Assembly (NCBI GenBank): GCA_030272585.1
Contig: BSYQ01000002.1
Location: forward strand, 4,030,001-4,094,000
Direction: 5' to 3'
From: Bryopsis sp. KO-2023
Lineage: Eukaryota; Chlorophyta; Ulvophyceae; Bryopsidales; Bryopsidaceae
Length of the DNA: 64,000 nucleotides
The first letter of the stretch is position 1, and each line of letters starts with the position of its first letter. A model generated the notes under the pieces. That model was given only the letters and a program-made list of their open reading frames with translations, had not been told where the DNA came from and ran no database searches. The position numbers and the translations under genes were made by a program. Below, in pieces: positions 44,409 through 56,813 of the stretch.

Positions 44409-45837
44409 TTTTCCTTTCTCATCGATTTCCCCCCACCCCTTGATTTCGCTCGTTGATTTTCGTTTGCTTGATAAATTTAACAGTCCTGTTGTTGATCCAT
44501 TTTTTACGGTTAAGGTTACTCGAGATATTTCTGCAAGGATGCGTCGCTGGTTGGACTTCTTGTTACGCGCGTTTGATTCTGGTTTTCCGAAGTGCCTGTT
44601 GTTTTTTTTATTTCGCAGAGGTGCCCAAAAAAACGAGCTTCGCAGCGGTGCTCCCTTGAACCTCAATCACAGGTTACTACTGATATACTTGGTTTTTTTT
44701 TGGGGTGGTTTAGAGGTCTTTTGAAACAGTGGTAAAGACCCGACGGCCATAACATCTTTATATTTTCCCTGGGTATTTCAGTGTCACAACGCTGCTGCTG
44801 TGGATGGAAGAATTCAAGAAAACAGGAGGCGACGAGCATGCATAACGTCGACAGTTTTTTTTCGAGTGTCCTAGTGGGTGGTGTGTTTTTTTACCACTGT
44901 TTTCCGTTCTGGATGCATACGCATCTCACTCGCTGTGTGTTCTTATGACTGCCCAGGAGAAAAGCAAGGAAAAGCAAGAAATATTATGAGTGTCGCCAGT
45001 GGGCGTTGAATTTTCTTAATTGTGGACTTGGAAATGGGGAGAAATTTGGTTGTTTTCTTCTTTTCTCTGATTTCAGAGATCACCAGCAGTATGTTTCACA
45101 AAGTGTATGTGGGGGGGAATTCGAATCGATTGGGTTTATTATCGATAAGCGCCTCAATGAAACAAGGTGAGCTGTTGGAATAATCGGCTGCTCAGAGTTT
45201 AGGTTCATTCACATCAAGAAACCAGCCACTCGATCGAGCAAGCTTGCAAAAACTCGCTTCGGGGGTCCCATGAGCTGAAAGTGCTCGATGCGATGCCGTC
45301 ATATTATGTATGCTGTTTTGCCCCCAACCGAAAGGCAACATACCCTCCAAAAGCGAACGGCTGCCGTTTCGTCTCTACGTGATTGTGTTTTCGGTGAATG
45401 CAATTCAATGGTTGTTTGTTTTTGTGTTTTGGTGATTTTACTGAGCTCCACTCGAAAACCTCTTCAATATGGTATAGGTTCCAGCAGACACGTGACAGCG
45501 TGATGGTTAACGGTGTTCTGACCCGTTTCTTTCTTCCTGGCACTGTTATGCAAGCTTGAGTTTTCTCAGTTTCTTTCTTTTGCGATTTTGTATTTACTCC
45601 GTTTTGAGCCGAAACGGAGTTAACTCTTCGACAGAATGCATGGATCCCTGTGGAACTCAATTTCCACATTTCTATCTGAAATAGAACCACATCTGGGCAC
45701 CCTCACGAATCGTTGTATTTTGAACTTTTTTGAGAGAACTCAGGTTTGACTATTACATCAGTTGCAACACATTTTCCCAAAAACAGCATAACAAACTCGA
45801 ATCAGCCACTACTTTGGGAGAGTTTATTATCCATCAT

Positions 45838-46075
45838 TTACATATCAGTCGGGGGGGGCAATACCCTTACCTCTGTGTGCTCCAAACAAATCCATATCTC
45901 TTCCAAGCGACAGTACTGCTGTTTTTTTCTCGATCGATTCGATTGGCTTGGATTTCTTTCCCCTGAACTCTCATCAATCAATGATTTCAACACCTCACCT
46001 TCTTTCGTAAAACTCTGATTCTCAAAATCAAACCACCTCCCTCCCTCCACTTTGTGGAACACAATGCCGGTTATC
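45838..46075 (-). CDS. candidate terminal exon, hypothetical protein
   Basis: After an acceptor-like TTCAG near 46075 the frame reads ITGIVFHKVEGGRWFDFEN, then SFTKEGEVLKSLIDESSGER and a basic segment to the stop at 45838. Composition is protein-like. An upstream frame at 46168-46362 (minus) could be a preceding exon, but part of that frame lies in a dispersed repeat. Unknown function. Confidence 0.3.
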
Positions 46076-46317
46076 CCTGAATTCACAAGCATTGTAAATC
46101 ATTTAATTTCAGCTCCAGTCTGTTGTTTTCCTAACCAAGAAAACTTCTTCCATCCATCCAGAGCCCTCTAAGTGTTTTTTCTCGTGGAACAGTCACAGGA
46201 ACACACAGTCGATGAGATGCATCCGTCCAGGAAAGCATTGGATTTGATAAGAACACCACCTCCTAGGGCACTCAAACAACCTTTCACAAAGTCATTGTTT
46301 ACTTGCTCGTCGGCTCC

Positions 46318-46680
46318 AGTTGCCTCCGAATTTCCCAACCCAAATTTCGTTTGATTTCTCAACCAAGCTCCTTTTTGTTCGAAATTTTGGAGAAACCCCT
46401 GCAGAAGCAGCCACCAGAATCCACTGGGAGTGGTATAACACGGAAAAACGTGATTGTTGACAGAACACGCGTTGTATTACCTGAGCACCCAGCGGGGAAT
46501 GGAGCAGAGTGTGAATGGGTGGTCGAAAAACAGCTCCGAAGTCCGTTCCTTGCGCACACAAGCGAAACAAAAACAACAGGCAAACCTCGAAAACGAAAAG
46601 GGAAAAACTTGCACCACCAAAGTCTAAGCGACGACCAACCAAGGTCAAAAACATCGAAACAGCTACTAAGTAGTAACCGT
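46318..46680 (+). repeat. dispersed repeat, partner at 53108-53372
   Basis: Shares CCAGTTGCCT, ACGCGTTGT, GAGCACCCAGCGGGGAAT, AACAAAAACAAC and ACTTGCACCA blocks in order. Diverged copies with small indels. Confidence 0.7.
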
Positions 46681-46717
46681 CAAAAAAGTTGAAAAAAAAA
46701 CAAAAACAAAAACAAAT

Positions 46718-47152
46718 TGTGGCTGGGTCCCCTCCCTCTCCCTGCCCCCCTCTCCAACTTGATCTGAGGGGTCCCGCTCTTAGTCACCCATGCATCATCA
46801 CTGGTAGGCCCGGCCATCCTCAAATGCACGGTGACTCGAGCTAACCTGCATACGAAGTTGAATGGGTCGGTTTGAGGGTTCGCACCAAAACTCGGTTGAG
46901 GCGTCAAAAGCAAATGTCAGTTCTGCAACTGACACGTCGGTGGAATGAGTGGCTGGGAGCTCGCCACGCTGGCGGCAATGACGGACTGTGGAGCCGCCAG
47001 CCGCGAAACAGTTTTCTGTTTGGATCACAGTGCTTTGGGATCTGGGGGGTGATCAGTGATCGTGTTGGGATCAGTTCAAGGGTCGGACCAGGACAGCCGT
47101 TGCAGCTCGCAACTTTTCGCAACTTTCAATGTGGTATTGCGTCAACAGCGAG
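46718..47152. repeat. about 435-bp dispersed repeat, partner at 11666-12112
   Basis: Same orientation as the partner. It abuts the previous repeat, so two separate repeat families meet at about 46700 in an A-rich junction. Confidence 0.85.
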
Positions 47153-47159
47153 CCGACGT

Positions 47160-48540
47160 ATCCCCGAACGACTCTCAAAAAGTATTTTCTTGTGGAGCTA
47201 CCACGCCTAGGATGGTTGTCATGATCGAGTTGTGGTGGTGAGGCTCGGGGAACATAACTGCTCGGTGGACGCAATGGTCGCGGCAGTGTTTCGACTGGAA
47301 AGCGCTTTCGACGACACTCACAAATCGAGAAGTCGCCGTCAAACTCGAAGCCAAAGGTGACGCCGTGCCTATCTCGACAACAAAAGGTTCAACAGGTCCG
47401 GCAGTTTTATGAGACAAGGGTCGGACGGCAGATTTTCTGTGACAGGGATGACTCGTTGTAGAAAAAAAAAACAAGGGTACGCCGTGGATCTGTTGGCATG
47501 TTTCTTTTTTCTTTCTCGTTTCTCAGGGAGGACTGGGACAAAATATTTACCACGGTACGACTTGTTCCATTATTTTTCTTTTCCTGGCGAAGAAGCGGCC
47601 TGTGGATGTCTTTGTGGAAATTTGGAGAGTGTTTTTTCAAGGGGGGCGGGGTTAAATAATTTTGAAAAGGGAACCCCAAGGCTCTCAACTGGCAAAAGAG
47701 TCCAGGCCTTTCTGAAAACAAATAAATTAATCAAAACTTGAAACAAGCGGAGAATTAAAGATGAGACAACTCTGAATATTTTTTTTTTTCTTTCACAACA
47801 GAAACAGGCTTCTTTCTCAGGATGATAAATTCAGGCATGAAGGTAAGAAAGGAAATGAAAAAATATTGGAAATAACCCCCCCTCCCCCCAAAAAAAAGCA
47901 AATAAAAAAAAAAACCTCTGAATGATGAAAGATGCTGTGAGAATGTTTTTTTATCAGTGGTGTTTTCTTCCAAGATTAAAAAAAAATGAATAAGAAAACC
48001 TTTGCTCCTCACCAGTGTTCTTTTCTTCTTTTTTTTTTCTAGTTCAATTCTGAAAGAATGATTTATTTTGTGTGAAAATAAGGAGTCATATCAACTGGGG
48101 TTCGAATCCCTTGTGTTGCTTTGATAAAAAGTTTTCTTTTTTTTTCTCTACTGTTCGTCTCTTTTTTCTTAACTATATCTTTTCTTCTAAAAAATAAGTC
48201 TATGGTTTTCTGTTCGAGTTGATAACTTTTTTTATTTTTTCAACCTTTTTTTTCCCAGAAATTTCGGAATAAAGTTCAAGGTGTAATGGCACAGGGGTCA
48301 GTGCTGTTCTTAAAACGTTTGCATGTATTTATTCAACTCAGTTTAATAATAAAAAATTTAGTTCTATTCAACATTCATTTTTTTATTTTTTATATATATA
48401 TTATTTATTTGTCTTTCAAGAAATTTGACGGCCCTTTTTCAGTATCTTCTTTCTCTTCCAGTTTCCTGACACTTTTATGTCGAGCACTGCCTGCCTAATG
48501 ATGAAAATTTCCTTCTTGAAGTCTCAACCTCGAATTATAG
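47160..48540. other. no supported gene
   Basis: Homopolymer-rich DNA. A single T-arm-like GGGGTTCGAATCCC near 48097-48112 has no other tRNA parts. Confidence 0.35.
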
Positions 48541-48544
48541 CATG

Positions 48545-48690
48545 TGTGGAGTGCTGTAGACCATCCAGCCAACCAGCATTTTCATTAACATGTAGTGAAA
48601 GCCAGCCAGCCAGGAAGCCAACATTTCCATGTGGGGAAAATGAACCAGCCAACCAGCATTCCACATGTGGTGAGAATGTTGGTGGAGGCC
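48545..48690 (+). repeat. imperfect tandem repeat with CCAGCCAACCAGCATT
   Basis: Three to four copies of a unit built from CCAGCCAACCAGCATT plus a CACATGTGG or ACATGTAG block. Confidence 0.7.
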
Positions 48691-49205
48691 ATGTCTGACC
48701 CCCCCTCCTGTTCTGGATATGGAAGGGGTGCAATGCATTGATGTATATGCATCAGGTAAGCAATTCGGAATGAAAACAAAATGCAACTCTGCACCTGAAT
48801 GGAATGATTGTTTGGGCAAAAATAAATCTTGTTCCTTTTTTTCCCTTTTTTTTCTTCATTAGGACAAGAGCCCCCCTCACAAACTGACCATTGAGACCTG
48901 CTGCCAAATTTCTTAACTTGCGAAATCGAAGAGAAACAAACACTGTGAGGTTGGTAATAGACTGGTATAGCCTGGATTGACTTGAAAAAGAAAAGGCACC
49001 ATAGATTCTACCTCCCAATGAATCAGCTTTGCCAAAGTGGAAAATAGATTTTTCAATGGAACACCTTATTCCCCCCCCTTCTTCCCTTTTCCAACTTATT
49101 GAAGTTGCGGAGACTGGACATGTTGTTCTAGTTCTTGACGATTGGGGGGTGGATTGCAAATGAACAAAAATGCCTGCCATGGTTTGGAAAGAAACAGGAG
49201 CCCTG
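48690..49205 (+). repeat. about 500-bp dispersed repeat, partner at 59590-60130
   Basis: Shares CCTGTTCTGGA, GCATCAGGTAA, ACTCTGCACCTGAA, CCTGGATTGA, TTTTTCAATGGAACACC and GGTGGATTGCAAA in order. Clearly related but diverged. Confidence 0.7.
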
Positions 49206-49310
49206 TCTCAAAAAAAATCCAAGAATGCAAGAATAACCAGAAGGCTTGCTAGGTCAGGATGACTGTCACCCACTCATCTGCTGAAGAAGAAAAAGAAAAA
49301 AATACTGCCA

Positions 49311-49667
49311 GTGGATGAGCTAGACATGCCAGGATTAGCTTCATTCCTCATTGGTTATGGAGAGGGGTGGAAAAAACGCTTTTCGAAAGTGTTGTGGGGC
49401 CTGCCTCCACAACGAAAAAAACAGAAAATAAAAGCATCAGTTTCTTCTGTCAATGCCTCTCTATTAAAAGAAGGCACTTTGATTTTATCGACCCAAAGGT
49501 CAGACTGGCCGATTGAATTGTTAGGGGTTGCTCTCCTGAATTCCCAGAAATTTAACCTTGACCTAAACACAACTATAGGCAATGACGTGGAATATATGTA
49601 TGGTTTTTTAAGAGGATTCGTGTCAAACACGACCGAAGCCAATTCCAGGTTTAGATTTTCAGGCTGA
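49311..49667 (+). CDS. hypothetical protein, about 113-118 codons
   Basis: Open from before 49311; the first ATG in frame is at 49326 (MPGLASFLIGYGEGWKKRF). It continues KVLWGLPPQRKKQ, ASLLKEGTLILSTQRSDWP, then NVDLNTT-like and EYMYGFLRGF segments to the TGA at 49665. Mixed globular composition without low complexity. No family recognised. It follows the dispersed repeat directly. Confidence 0.35.
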   Translation: MDELDMPGLASFLIGYGEGWKKRFSKVLWGLPPQRKKQKIKASVSSVNASLLKEGTLILSTQRSDWPIELLGVALLNSQKFNLDLNTTIGNDVEYMYGFLRGFVSNTTEANSRFRFSG

Positions 49668-49689
49668 CAGTTCAGTGTTTGTTTTTTTC

Positions 49690-51040
49690 CCTTACCAAAA
49701 AATATCGACACCCTTCTTCAGTTCTTTTTTTACTCATGTTTTTTGGTTTGATCTGTTTAATTTTTCGGAGTGCAGTCTTGCTAATTTGCCCAGAAAATTC
49801 AATGCATAGGGAGGTTTGGGGTATGACTGTGTGTGTGAGGGGTATTAAATCTGTTTCATCAGAAATTTTTAGGCTGGGTTCTGTTGGGAACGATTTTTTT
49901 TTTGGGAGGGGCGCTGGCAGCCTGATGTAGGTTACTTGAGAAAATCTTGAGAATCTTAGGAATCTGTTTTGTTTCTGTGTCACTTGAGAGAAGCCTTTTT
50001 GATAAGTGATTTCAGGTTCTGGTGGACGACGAATAAATTTTAGACACTCTTAAAGACACCACACAGCACGGTTTTTCCCATACTGTGATGCACAACAGGA
50101 ATCACCGTTTTTGCAGTTTCTTTTCGCCGCTTCTCACAAATACGTCAGTCGTCGCTGGAATAGTGGGAACGTACAGAAACGGCCAAGTTTAAACACTGTT
50201 GGCTTGAATATGTGGGAGTAAGGTGTATTGGCGGTCTCTCTGGTCGCCGTCTGCAGAATTAAATTCCCTCGACGAAGCGATTTTCTGACTGAAGTTTCTG
50301 TGTTTGTCTGAACTCCTCTGTTTCCTCTGTGAACGGGTTTTCCATTGTCTGGTTGTTGTTGAAGTGCTTCCGATTGTTGAAAGACACTTGAAGCTGACTC
50401 CAGTGAGTTCAATTTGTCTTTCCTGCTCTGCGGGCCTTTTTTTGAGAGATAGAAGGAAACTTCAGGCAGTGGGCGTTTTGGTGTTGATTTTGCTATATGT
50501 CTCTCTCAATGGATGTTAGCTCCTCAGCTTGTAGTGTCTGATGCTTGTCTGTCAAAATCGACAAGGGCCCTCGTTTCAAGAATCCTCTTCATTATCAATA
50601 GACTCTCTCAGAGCGCTGTTGCTTCTTTTTCTTTTTTGCTTTTTGGAACCTCTTTTTCGCGAAAACGATCGTCTCACCGAGGTTTCAAACAGGCCGTCAT
50701 TTTCATAGAACTGATTAGTCCATCCAAACGTTTAGCCGAGGCAGACGTGCCCGCTGAGAGCTTCGGTGGGAGAGTTTTGTGGCTAAAAGAAGCTCATTGG
50801 TGAATCACACAGTTTTTGTCCGAAGGTTGGCGGGACTCTATCAGAACACCCCGCTGGACGTCAACAGAGCCAGGGGTATCAGGATGAAGCCGACCTCTAC
50901 TTCAATCAATCAATCAATCAACTCTACTTCAGCTCGCATCGAAGTATGGGTAGATGTGATTGCAAAAATTTGGACCCATATCACATTCCTGTGATCGATC
51001 GCTTGCTTGTAGGATTTACATGAAGCTCATGAAAGAGCAT
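49690..51040. other. no supported gene
   Basis: Short frames. A block near 50235-50330 resembles 63085-63160 (shared AACGAAGCGATTTTCTGACT-type sequence), another small dispersed repeat. Confidence 0.35.
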
Positions 51041-51043
51041 GTT

Positions 51044-51245
51044 CGTTACATATGGGATTGGTTTCGGCATAGATCGTGGAGAGCAGATTCTGACCGGGTC
51101 CGTAGAGTGGATGGATCGTCGCGACTAGAATTGCCAATCGGGGGGGGTTCGAATCCCCCTCTTCACACTCTTTTTTTTTGAAAATGAAATTTCACACAAC
51201 AAAGAGCACCATCCCTGCAGAAGCAGCCCCCGGCCTGCCTCAGCT
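51044..51245 (+). repeat. about 200-bp repeat carrying a tRNA-Ser-like sequence, partner at 52537-52740
   Basis: Direct repeat 1.5 kb from its partner. Order of parts: CGTTACATAT leader, 92-nt tRNA-like sequence, T-run, then GAAAATGAAATTTCACACAA and CCTGCAGAAGCAGCCCC. A tRNA-derived SINE is the simplest explanation. Confidence 0.75.
51076..51167 (+). ncRNA. tRNA-Ser(AGA)-like element, copy 1
   Basis: 92 nt. GTGGAGA pairs with TCTTCAC (one G-T), then comes A and a T-run. T-arm GGGGG, TTCGAAT, CCCCC is intact. CTAGAAT fits a Ser(AGA) anticodon loop. About 13 extra bases sit before the D-arm and the anticodon stem is weak, so it is probably tRNA-derived rather than a working tRNA. Confidence 0.45.
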
Positions 51246-52536
51246 TCTGCGGTCTTTCTTTCAAACGAAGTCAAAGAGAGATCTTGTTTCGAATTCATGG
51301 AGGTTGCTTGACGTTCTTTCTTTTGGGCTGTTGGATCTCAGTCGTTTGTTCTGGTGTTGATTTGCCGTTGGTTATGGACGGTTGGTGTTCCCCTGGACTA
51401 TATGAACTCGCGTTGTTGAGAATCAGGTTAGCAACCTTTGGTTTGTGTAAAAAGCGCTCTGTGGGCGCTCTCTGAGCCCTTGCGGCCGGCCCATGTGACT
51501 GTCTCCATCTCTGAAGCGCGAATCGTGGGCCCATCATCATCCCAAACTTTACAAGAGGTAGATATTTTTTGGGGGGGGGTTGGGAGCGGATCCCAGCCTG
51601 GGATCCCACTGAGTGGGATGGAAGGCAAGGGATTTATCCAAAACTCTTTTTGGTTTTTGGACAGTGCAACATACAGCCTAACCATGAAGTCCATCGAAAA
51701 TTTCAACAAGGGTTGCGTGCAACCAACCACCAGGATTATCGCCTGGACTTTGTCAATCACCAACACCACCCACTACAAAAAAGCTTTTGCACAAAGAGGC
51801 CGTCACCCCCAACCCAGCCCAACCCAAAATTTTTTGTTTGGTTCTGGCAAAGCGAATCGAAGGACCCACATTCCAGAGTCGCCCGATTGAAATGTACATT
51901 GTAAACCAACATAGTAACGCTTGCAAATGGGGGATGCCTGGAAGTGTGAGAATCCCTCGGTCAATTGCACGAATGAATCGATGCGGGACGGGAGATTCTC
52001 ACTGCACTTTGTAGGGTTGAATAAGACGCTTCGTGCACAACTAACCATGTATCCCTGCACCTTCTTCACGCTGTTCTGGTGAGAGCGAGTTGGGGCCGTG
52101 GCAGGATTCTTTTACAATAGAGTGGTTAAAACGTTTGATCGATATGCGAGCGTCGTTATGTGGAAGCTATAGTTTCGTGTGTGCCTTCCAGGTGCGGCTG
52201 ACCTGCCGCCACACCTGCGAACACACCTTTCGAGCCTTCTTTCGTTTTTTTTCGAGCCGTTGTTTTTTTCCCGTCGTCGACCCAAACTGCGAACCTGCCA
52301 CAACAAACACCTCGAGAGGCATGCCGAAAAGAAACAGAATCCTGACGTACCGCACCAAGACATACAAGAAGAGCCTAACCGAGCGTGACTCCGCCACCCC
52401 GACCGCCACCACCGCCGTCGACGGGCTTGACGGGACTTTTCGCGTTTTGGTCGTCCACGCCCGCTTCGACTCCGGTGAAGACGGAAGCGAACGTCAAAAA
52501 GGGAATCGAGGAGAAAAAAGAATCCCCTGGCGTGCA

Positions 52537-52740
52537 CGTTACATATCGAATTGGTTTTGGAATAGATCGTGGAGAACAGATTCTGACCGGGTCCGTAGAG
52601 TGGATGGATCGTCGCGACTAGAATTGCCATTCGGCGGGGGTTCGAATCCCCCTCTCCACACTCTTTTTTGTTTTTGAAAATGAAATTTCACACAACAAAG
52701 AGCGCCATCCCTGCAGAAGCAGCCCCAGCGTCTGCAGTCT
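52537..52740 (+). repeat. tRNA-Ser-like repeat, partner at 51044-51245
   Basis: Second copy with a handful of substitutions; same T-run and same trailing block. Confidence 0.75.
52569..52660 (+). ncRNA. tRNA-Ser(AGA)-like element, copy 2
   Basis: 92 nt. GTGGAGA pairs perfectly with TCTCCAC; the T-arm is intact. Pairing is kept in both copies despite a change in the 3' strand. Same oddities in the D and anticodon arms as copy 1. Confidence 0.45.
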
Positions 52741-52747
52741 TTCTTTT

Positions 52748-53042
52748 GGCACCCGTTCGTGCGTTTGGTTGCATACCCAAACCGTGAGAACTCGATCGAG
52801 CTTCTCCAGAACAGGAAAGCGTTTTCCTGTCCCCCACACAACAGCTCCCCGCACTCTCACCCACCTGATTTTTTGGTGGCTTTGGTCACCACGCGTGAGC
52901 ATAGCGAGGACAGCGATTCGGACGGCCGGTTTGGACCGGGGACGTCTTCGAAGACGTCGGAGAGCCGCTCGACGCGCGCACCGCTCGAGTTTCTGGTGGT
53001 ACTCGAGTGCGACATTGCTGCAAGTCATCGTTCGCCCGCTGG
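52748..53042 (+). repeat. about 300-bp dispersed repeat, partner at 61834-62156
   Basis: From GGCACCCGTT to GTTCGCCCGCTGG, with high identity; it includes a GACGTCTTCGAAGACGT palindrome in this copy. The partner has an insertion near its 3' end. Confidence 0.85.
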
Positions 53043-53107
53043 AAGAACTTCACTGTATCTCCAAAGAGCTTCAAAAGCTGAAAGAAAAAAGGGTACCATT
53101 TATTCGG

Positions 53108-53372
53108 GTCCAGTTGCCTTCGAATTTCTTAATCCATTTTTTTTTTATTTTCCAACCAACAGCACACGCGTTGTGCCACCTTAGCACCCAGCGGGGAATA
53201 GAGCAGAGTGTGACTGGGTTGAAAAAAAGCGCCGCCGCTCCGAAATTCGTTCCTTGAGCACCAATGCAAAACAAAAACAACGGGCAAAGCACGAGAACGG
53301 AAAAAGGAAAAGACTTGCACCAAAGTCTAACCGACCACCCACCCAGGTCGAAAACATCGCAACGGCTAGATA
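53108..53372 (+). repeat. dispersed repeat, partner at 46318-46680
   Basis: See partner. Confidence 0.7.
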
Positions 53373-53461
53373 ACATAATAAATGGATTAACTGGCTCAAG
53401 TCAGCCCGAGACTACAAAAAGAAATAAAATGGAAGTCAATCAGCCAGGAAAGGCAAGGAAA

Positions 53462-53900
53462 ATGTGACGGGAGGGACTTGAACCCCCGCCGGAAACTCGG
53501 GTTTAAGTCGCAAGGACAACGCTCGCATGCATCTTGTTAAAGATAGCGGGTCTGTTCCAACTTCAACATGGTATTGAACCGCCACGCTCATTCTGCCCCC
53601 AAAAAACTCACGTACTCAAAAACTCAAAACCAAAACCCGACCACAATAAGGCGTTCACCCAGAAAGCTCCACAAGAAAACTACTTTCGACAGCAACTCGT
53701 GCCCCCCCCCCTCCCCCCTGCCGACTCGAACTGCTCGCACCTTAGCCGTGGAGCTCACAGCAGGTGGAAGGTTGCACCTGCCTTTTCAGTCGTGTTTTTC
53801 ACTAGAGATGGGGGTATTCCAAGAAACACCACGCTTGTGCAAGGGGCAGTCGCATACGTTCTCGACGAACACAGTTACCAGCCACAAGCTTCGATATCTG
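53462..53900 (-). repeat. inverted partner of 43974-44408, ending in the tRNA-Leu-like sequence
   Basis: The minus-strand copy ends at 53462 with the same T-arm, acceptor strand and following TTTT. A reading frame through both copies keeps LVQGAV and a Gln-Pro-Gln-Ala segment, possibly an old coding part. Confidence 0.7.
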
Positions 53901-53909
53901 TTCTTTTGG

Positions 53910-56190
53910 TAAAGAGTGAATACAAAAACCACTGGTGGACTTCTATCATCTTTTTTCATAAACAGCAATGGACGTGGAGGTCGCAGACACGTGCGCAAAC
54001 AGATTGCTGTTGCCAGAACCCGAAAAGCCCAAGATTCGCTTCCGATGTGGCTGGGAGCGCCGTTTTGTCGAAACGTATAGTTATCAAGTCGAGAAACAAA
54101 GTAAGTTGTTCGTCCGTCGCACGTTCGTTTGGCCAGCAACAAGAGTGTGAATATGTTGAGTGGAGTCGAACTGAGTGTTGACTCCGAGTGTGGAGCCTGA
54201 GTCGAGGAAAGCTCCGCCGCCAGAAACGTCAACGAAGAGGTCGACCCAGTGCCAACGACAAATGGGTCATGTGCAGACTGCAATCCTTTTTTCGGGAAGG
54301 AAAAAAGTGTGGTGTGGTATGGTGTGGAGTGGTATTCTCTAGGGCAGGGAATTCACTTTTTCTTCTCACGGACATCTCAAATGACTCCACTGTAGCTCTT
54401 TTATGGTTTGATTTATTCGGTGAAGCAAAAAGGAAGTCGTAGGATGTGTTGTAAAAAAGGAGCTTTTTTTGGGGGGGTGGGGGAACATATAATATATAAG
54501 GGGTTTCTTATGGACAAGCCTTTCATTTTCGGAAGTCAGCTTTTTTTTGGGATTATTTATGGTTTTGCCTAGGAATTTCACTTTTGCATGTTTCTGGTTG
54601 CTCCCTGAAACAAAACAGGGATGACTAAATGGATTTTTTCAAAACAGAAAGGTAAGCCGAAATGCACCAGAGTCGCTGGAGTGTTCGGTGGCTAATGGCC
54701 AGTCAATTGTCTTAAATCAAAACTCCCGAAAAAAAAAACAAAACAGAAAGTCGAGTGGAAAAGGTTCGACCAGCGTGCACCTGGCGGCACAAGATAAAAC
54801 TGGAGAAAAAAGAAGTCATGAAAATGATCCTCCTGCCGCGATTTCAGAGGGTTAAAATGCCAAGGGCTCCACACCACTCCACAGCAGAGGGTCAGACATA
54901 GACGCTTCTCTAAAGCATTGCAATGACCCCCCTGGCCTCTTTCTTCTTTTTTTTTTTGGTTCCCTTGTGGATTCCTATGATCCATATCCACTGGTGTTTT
55001 CGACCTATGTAATGCAGAGTACGGATAACTTTAACGGTGAAATATCGCTTCTATGGGATGCCCACAGGTGGTAGACGAAGGGGATGGACGAAGGGGTGGG
55101 TGCAGCAACCTCAACCCTACCCACAGCGAAATCAGAGTGTGCAAGAAAAAATGGCTTTCAGAAAGCAACTTGGAGCCTCCATGATTAGTCATAGGCTCTA
55201 GAATTGACCAACATCCAATGCAACAACAGCTTGTAAGATGATGACCCCATTTTGGCTGCCTGTAGCAATTCATTCACGACATCCTTCAACCCACATGTGT
55301 CTATTGAGCCAACCAGAACCAATTATTCCCCAGCAGTTCCATCTCCACCCAGTGAAGTATTGACTGGCAAAAAAAAAAGGATTAAATTAAATGTGCAAAC
55401 TAGATTATAGCAGGGTCAATCTTGTCCGGTCAATTGCAACCACAGCAAGCCACAGCCAAATTAATAATCAAAATATCAACATTGTTTTTATCTTTTTTTT
55501 CTGTAATCAAAATTCGAATCCTTGAAAAGACAAACTAAAAGAAAGGGAAGGTCATGATAAAGGAGGAAGAAAAGCGGAGGAGTTTTTAGTTAATGGCGAA
55601 AAGCACTTTTACCCATAAGGGGGAGTGGGGGTGGTCCCCCCCAATTCTGTATATATTCAATACATCTAGGCTTAGTCACTCATTGTTTTTCAAAGAAGCG
55701 CAGGTCCAGAAAATCTCAGCTTCTGGAATTCACCTGAAAAAGAAGCTTTTTTTCTTAAGAATAGCATGTTTTCTTCTATCTTTTTTTCAACACTCCTTAC
55801 TCACCCTGGAGCATAATCATCCACCAGAAAAAAAAAACAAGTCCAAAAACAACACCAACTGAAAGAGAGACGCAATCCAACAAATGGTATTTTGGATTTT
55901 TTTTTTGTTTCACAGCAACAAGAATGAGCTATTGCCTGATATGAGAAAGAAATGGAGTTCAAAGTTTTTTCAAGATAAAAGGTTGAGAAAAAAAGGGTGC
56001 ATCATCAGCCTCATCCTCTTTCTTTCGGAGCTCTGTTTTTGTCTTTGCGCAAAAATGGGGGGGTGTCAGCGGCGCAAGCAGCAATTGACTTCATACGGAG
56101 AAGGAAGTCAAACCACAAACCTACCAAGAGGATTCCCCGCACTTGCCTCTTGTCTTTGTCCGGTTCGAAATAGTCGGGGCATCAGTCCAA
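53910..56190. other. no supported gene
   Basis: Short frames. A minus-strand stretch near 55199-55300 reads LKDVVNELLQAAKMGSSSYK and KLLLHWMLVNSRAYD to a stop; it is too short and unsupported to call. Confidence 0.35.
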
Positions 56191-56197
56191 ACACAAG

Positions 56198-56310
56198 TCT
56201 ACTAGTCTTGGCCGAGCGATCACCACGACCAGTTTCAATCAAGTTTTATTCTGAAACCTACAACTTGCAGGCTCGACACCCCAAAGCAAGCAACCAGCTT
56301 GATCGTGCAC
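56198..56310. repeat. dispersed repeat, partner at 11352-11452
   Basis: See partner. Confidence 0.75.
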
Positions 56311-56813
56311 GTTTCTTTTGCTAACAACAACAATCTCCCACTCATAGAATACCCGAAAAACTCTTACAAACAATTGCCAGGCTAAAGCCTAATGCAATAC
56401 GATCCACACACGGAAATATTGTGGGGATGGAAAACAAACAAAACAAAACCACCACCCTGCACCGTCAATCTTCCGGTTACCAATTTTCACTGCTAGAAAA
56501 TTCAATTTTGATATCGATTGCACTCAATTTCGAATTTTTCGGGAAGTTAGTTGAATCTTTATTGCGTCAACAGATCCACATGACAACTTGTTAGAGAAAA
56601 GTATTTGGAAGTGGGGAACTCGATTACTCGAGTTTCTTTAAATCATTGATACCTGAAATATTTCAAAAATCAAGCGGACACGAGATACTCAGCCGGTAGA
56701 ATAGAAGCTCAAACGATCCAAAAAGGCCACTCTTCTTCAAACTTACACCTCTCAATCGATGAACACAATATATTTTGCGTGATACAACAAAATCACAGTA
56801 AACAAAAGAATGC

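Noticed and set aside
48085..48130. T-arm-like GGGGTTCGAATCCC
   Set aside because: No other tRNA elements and no flanking repeat, so it is a bare box B match.
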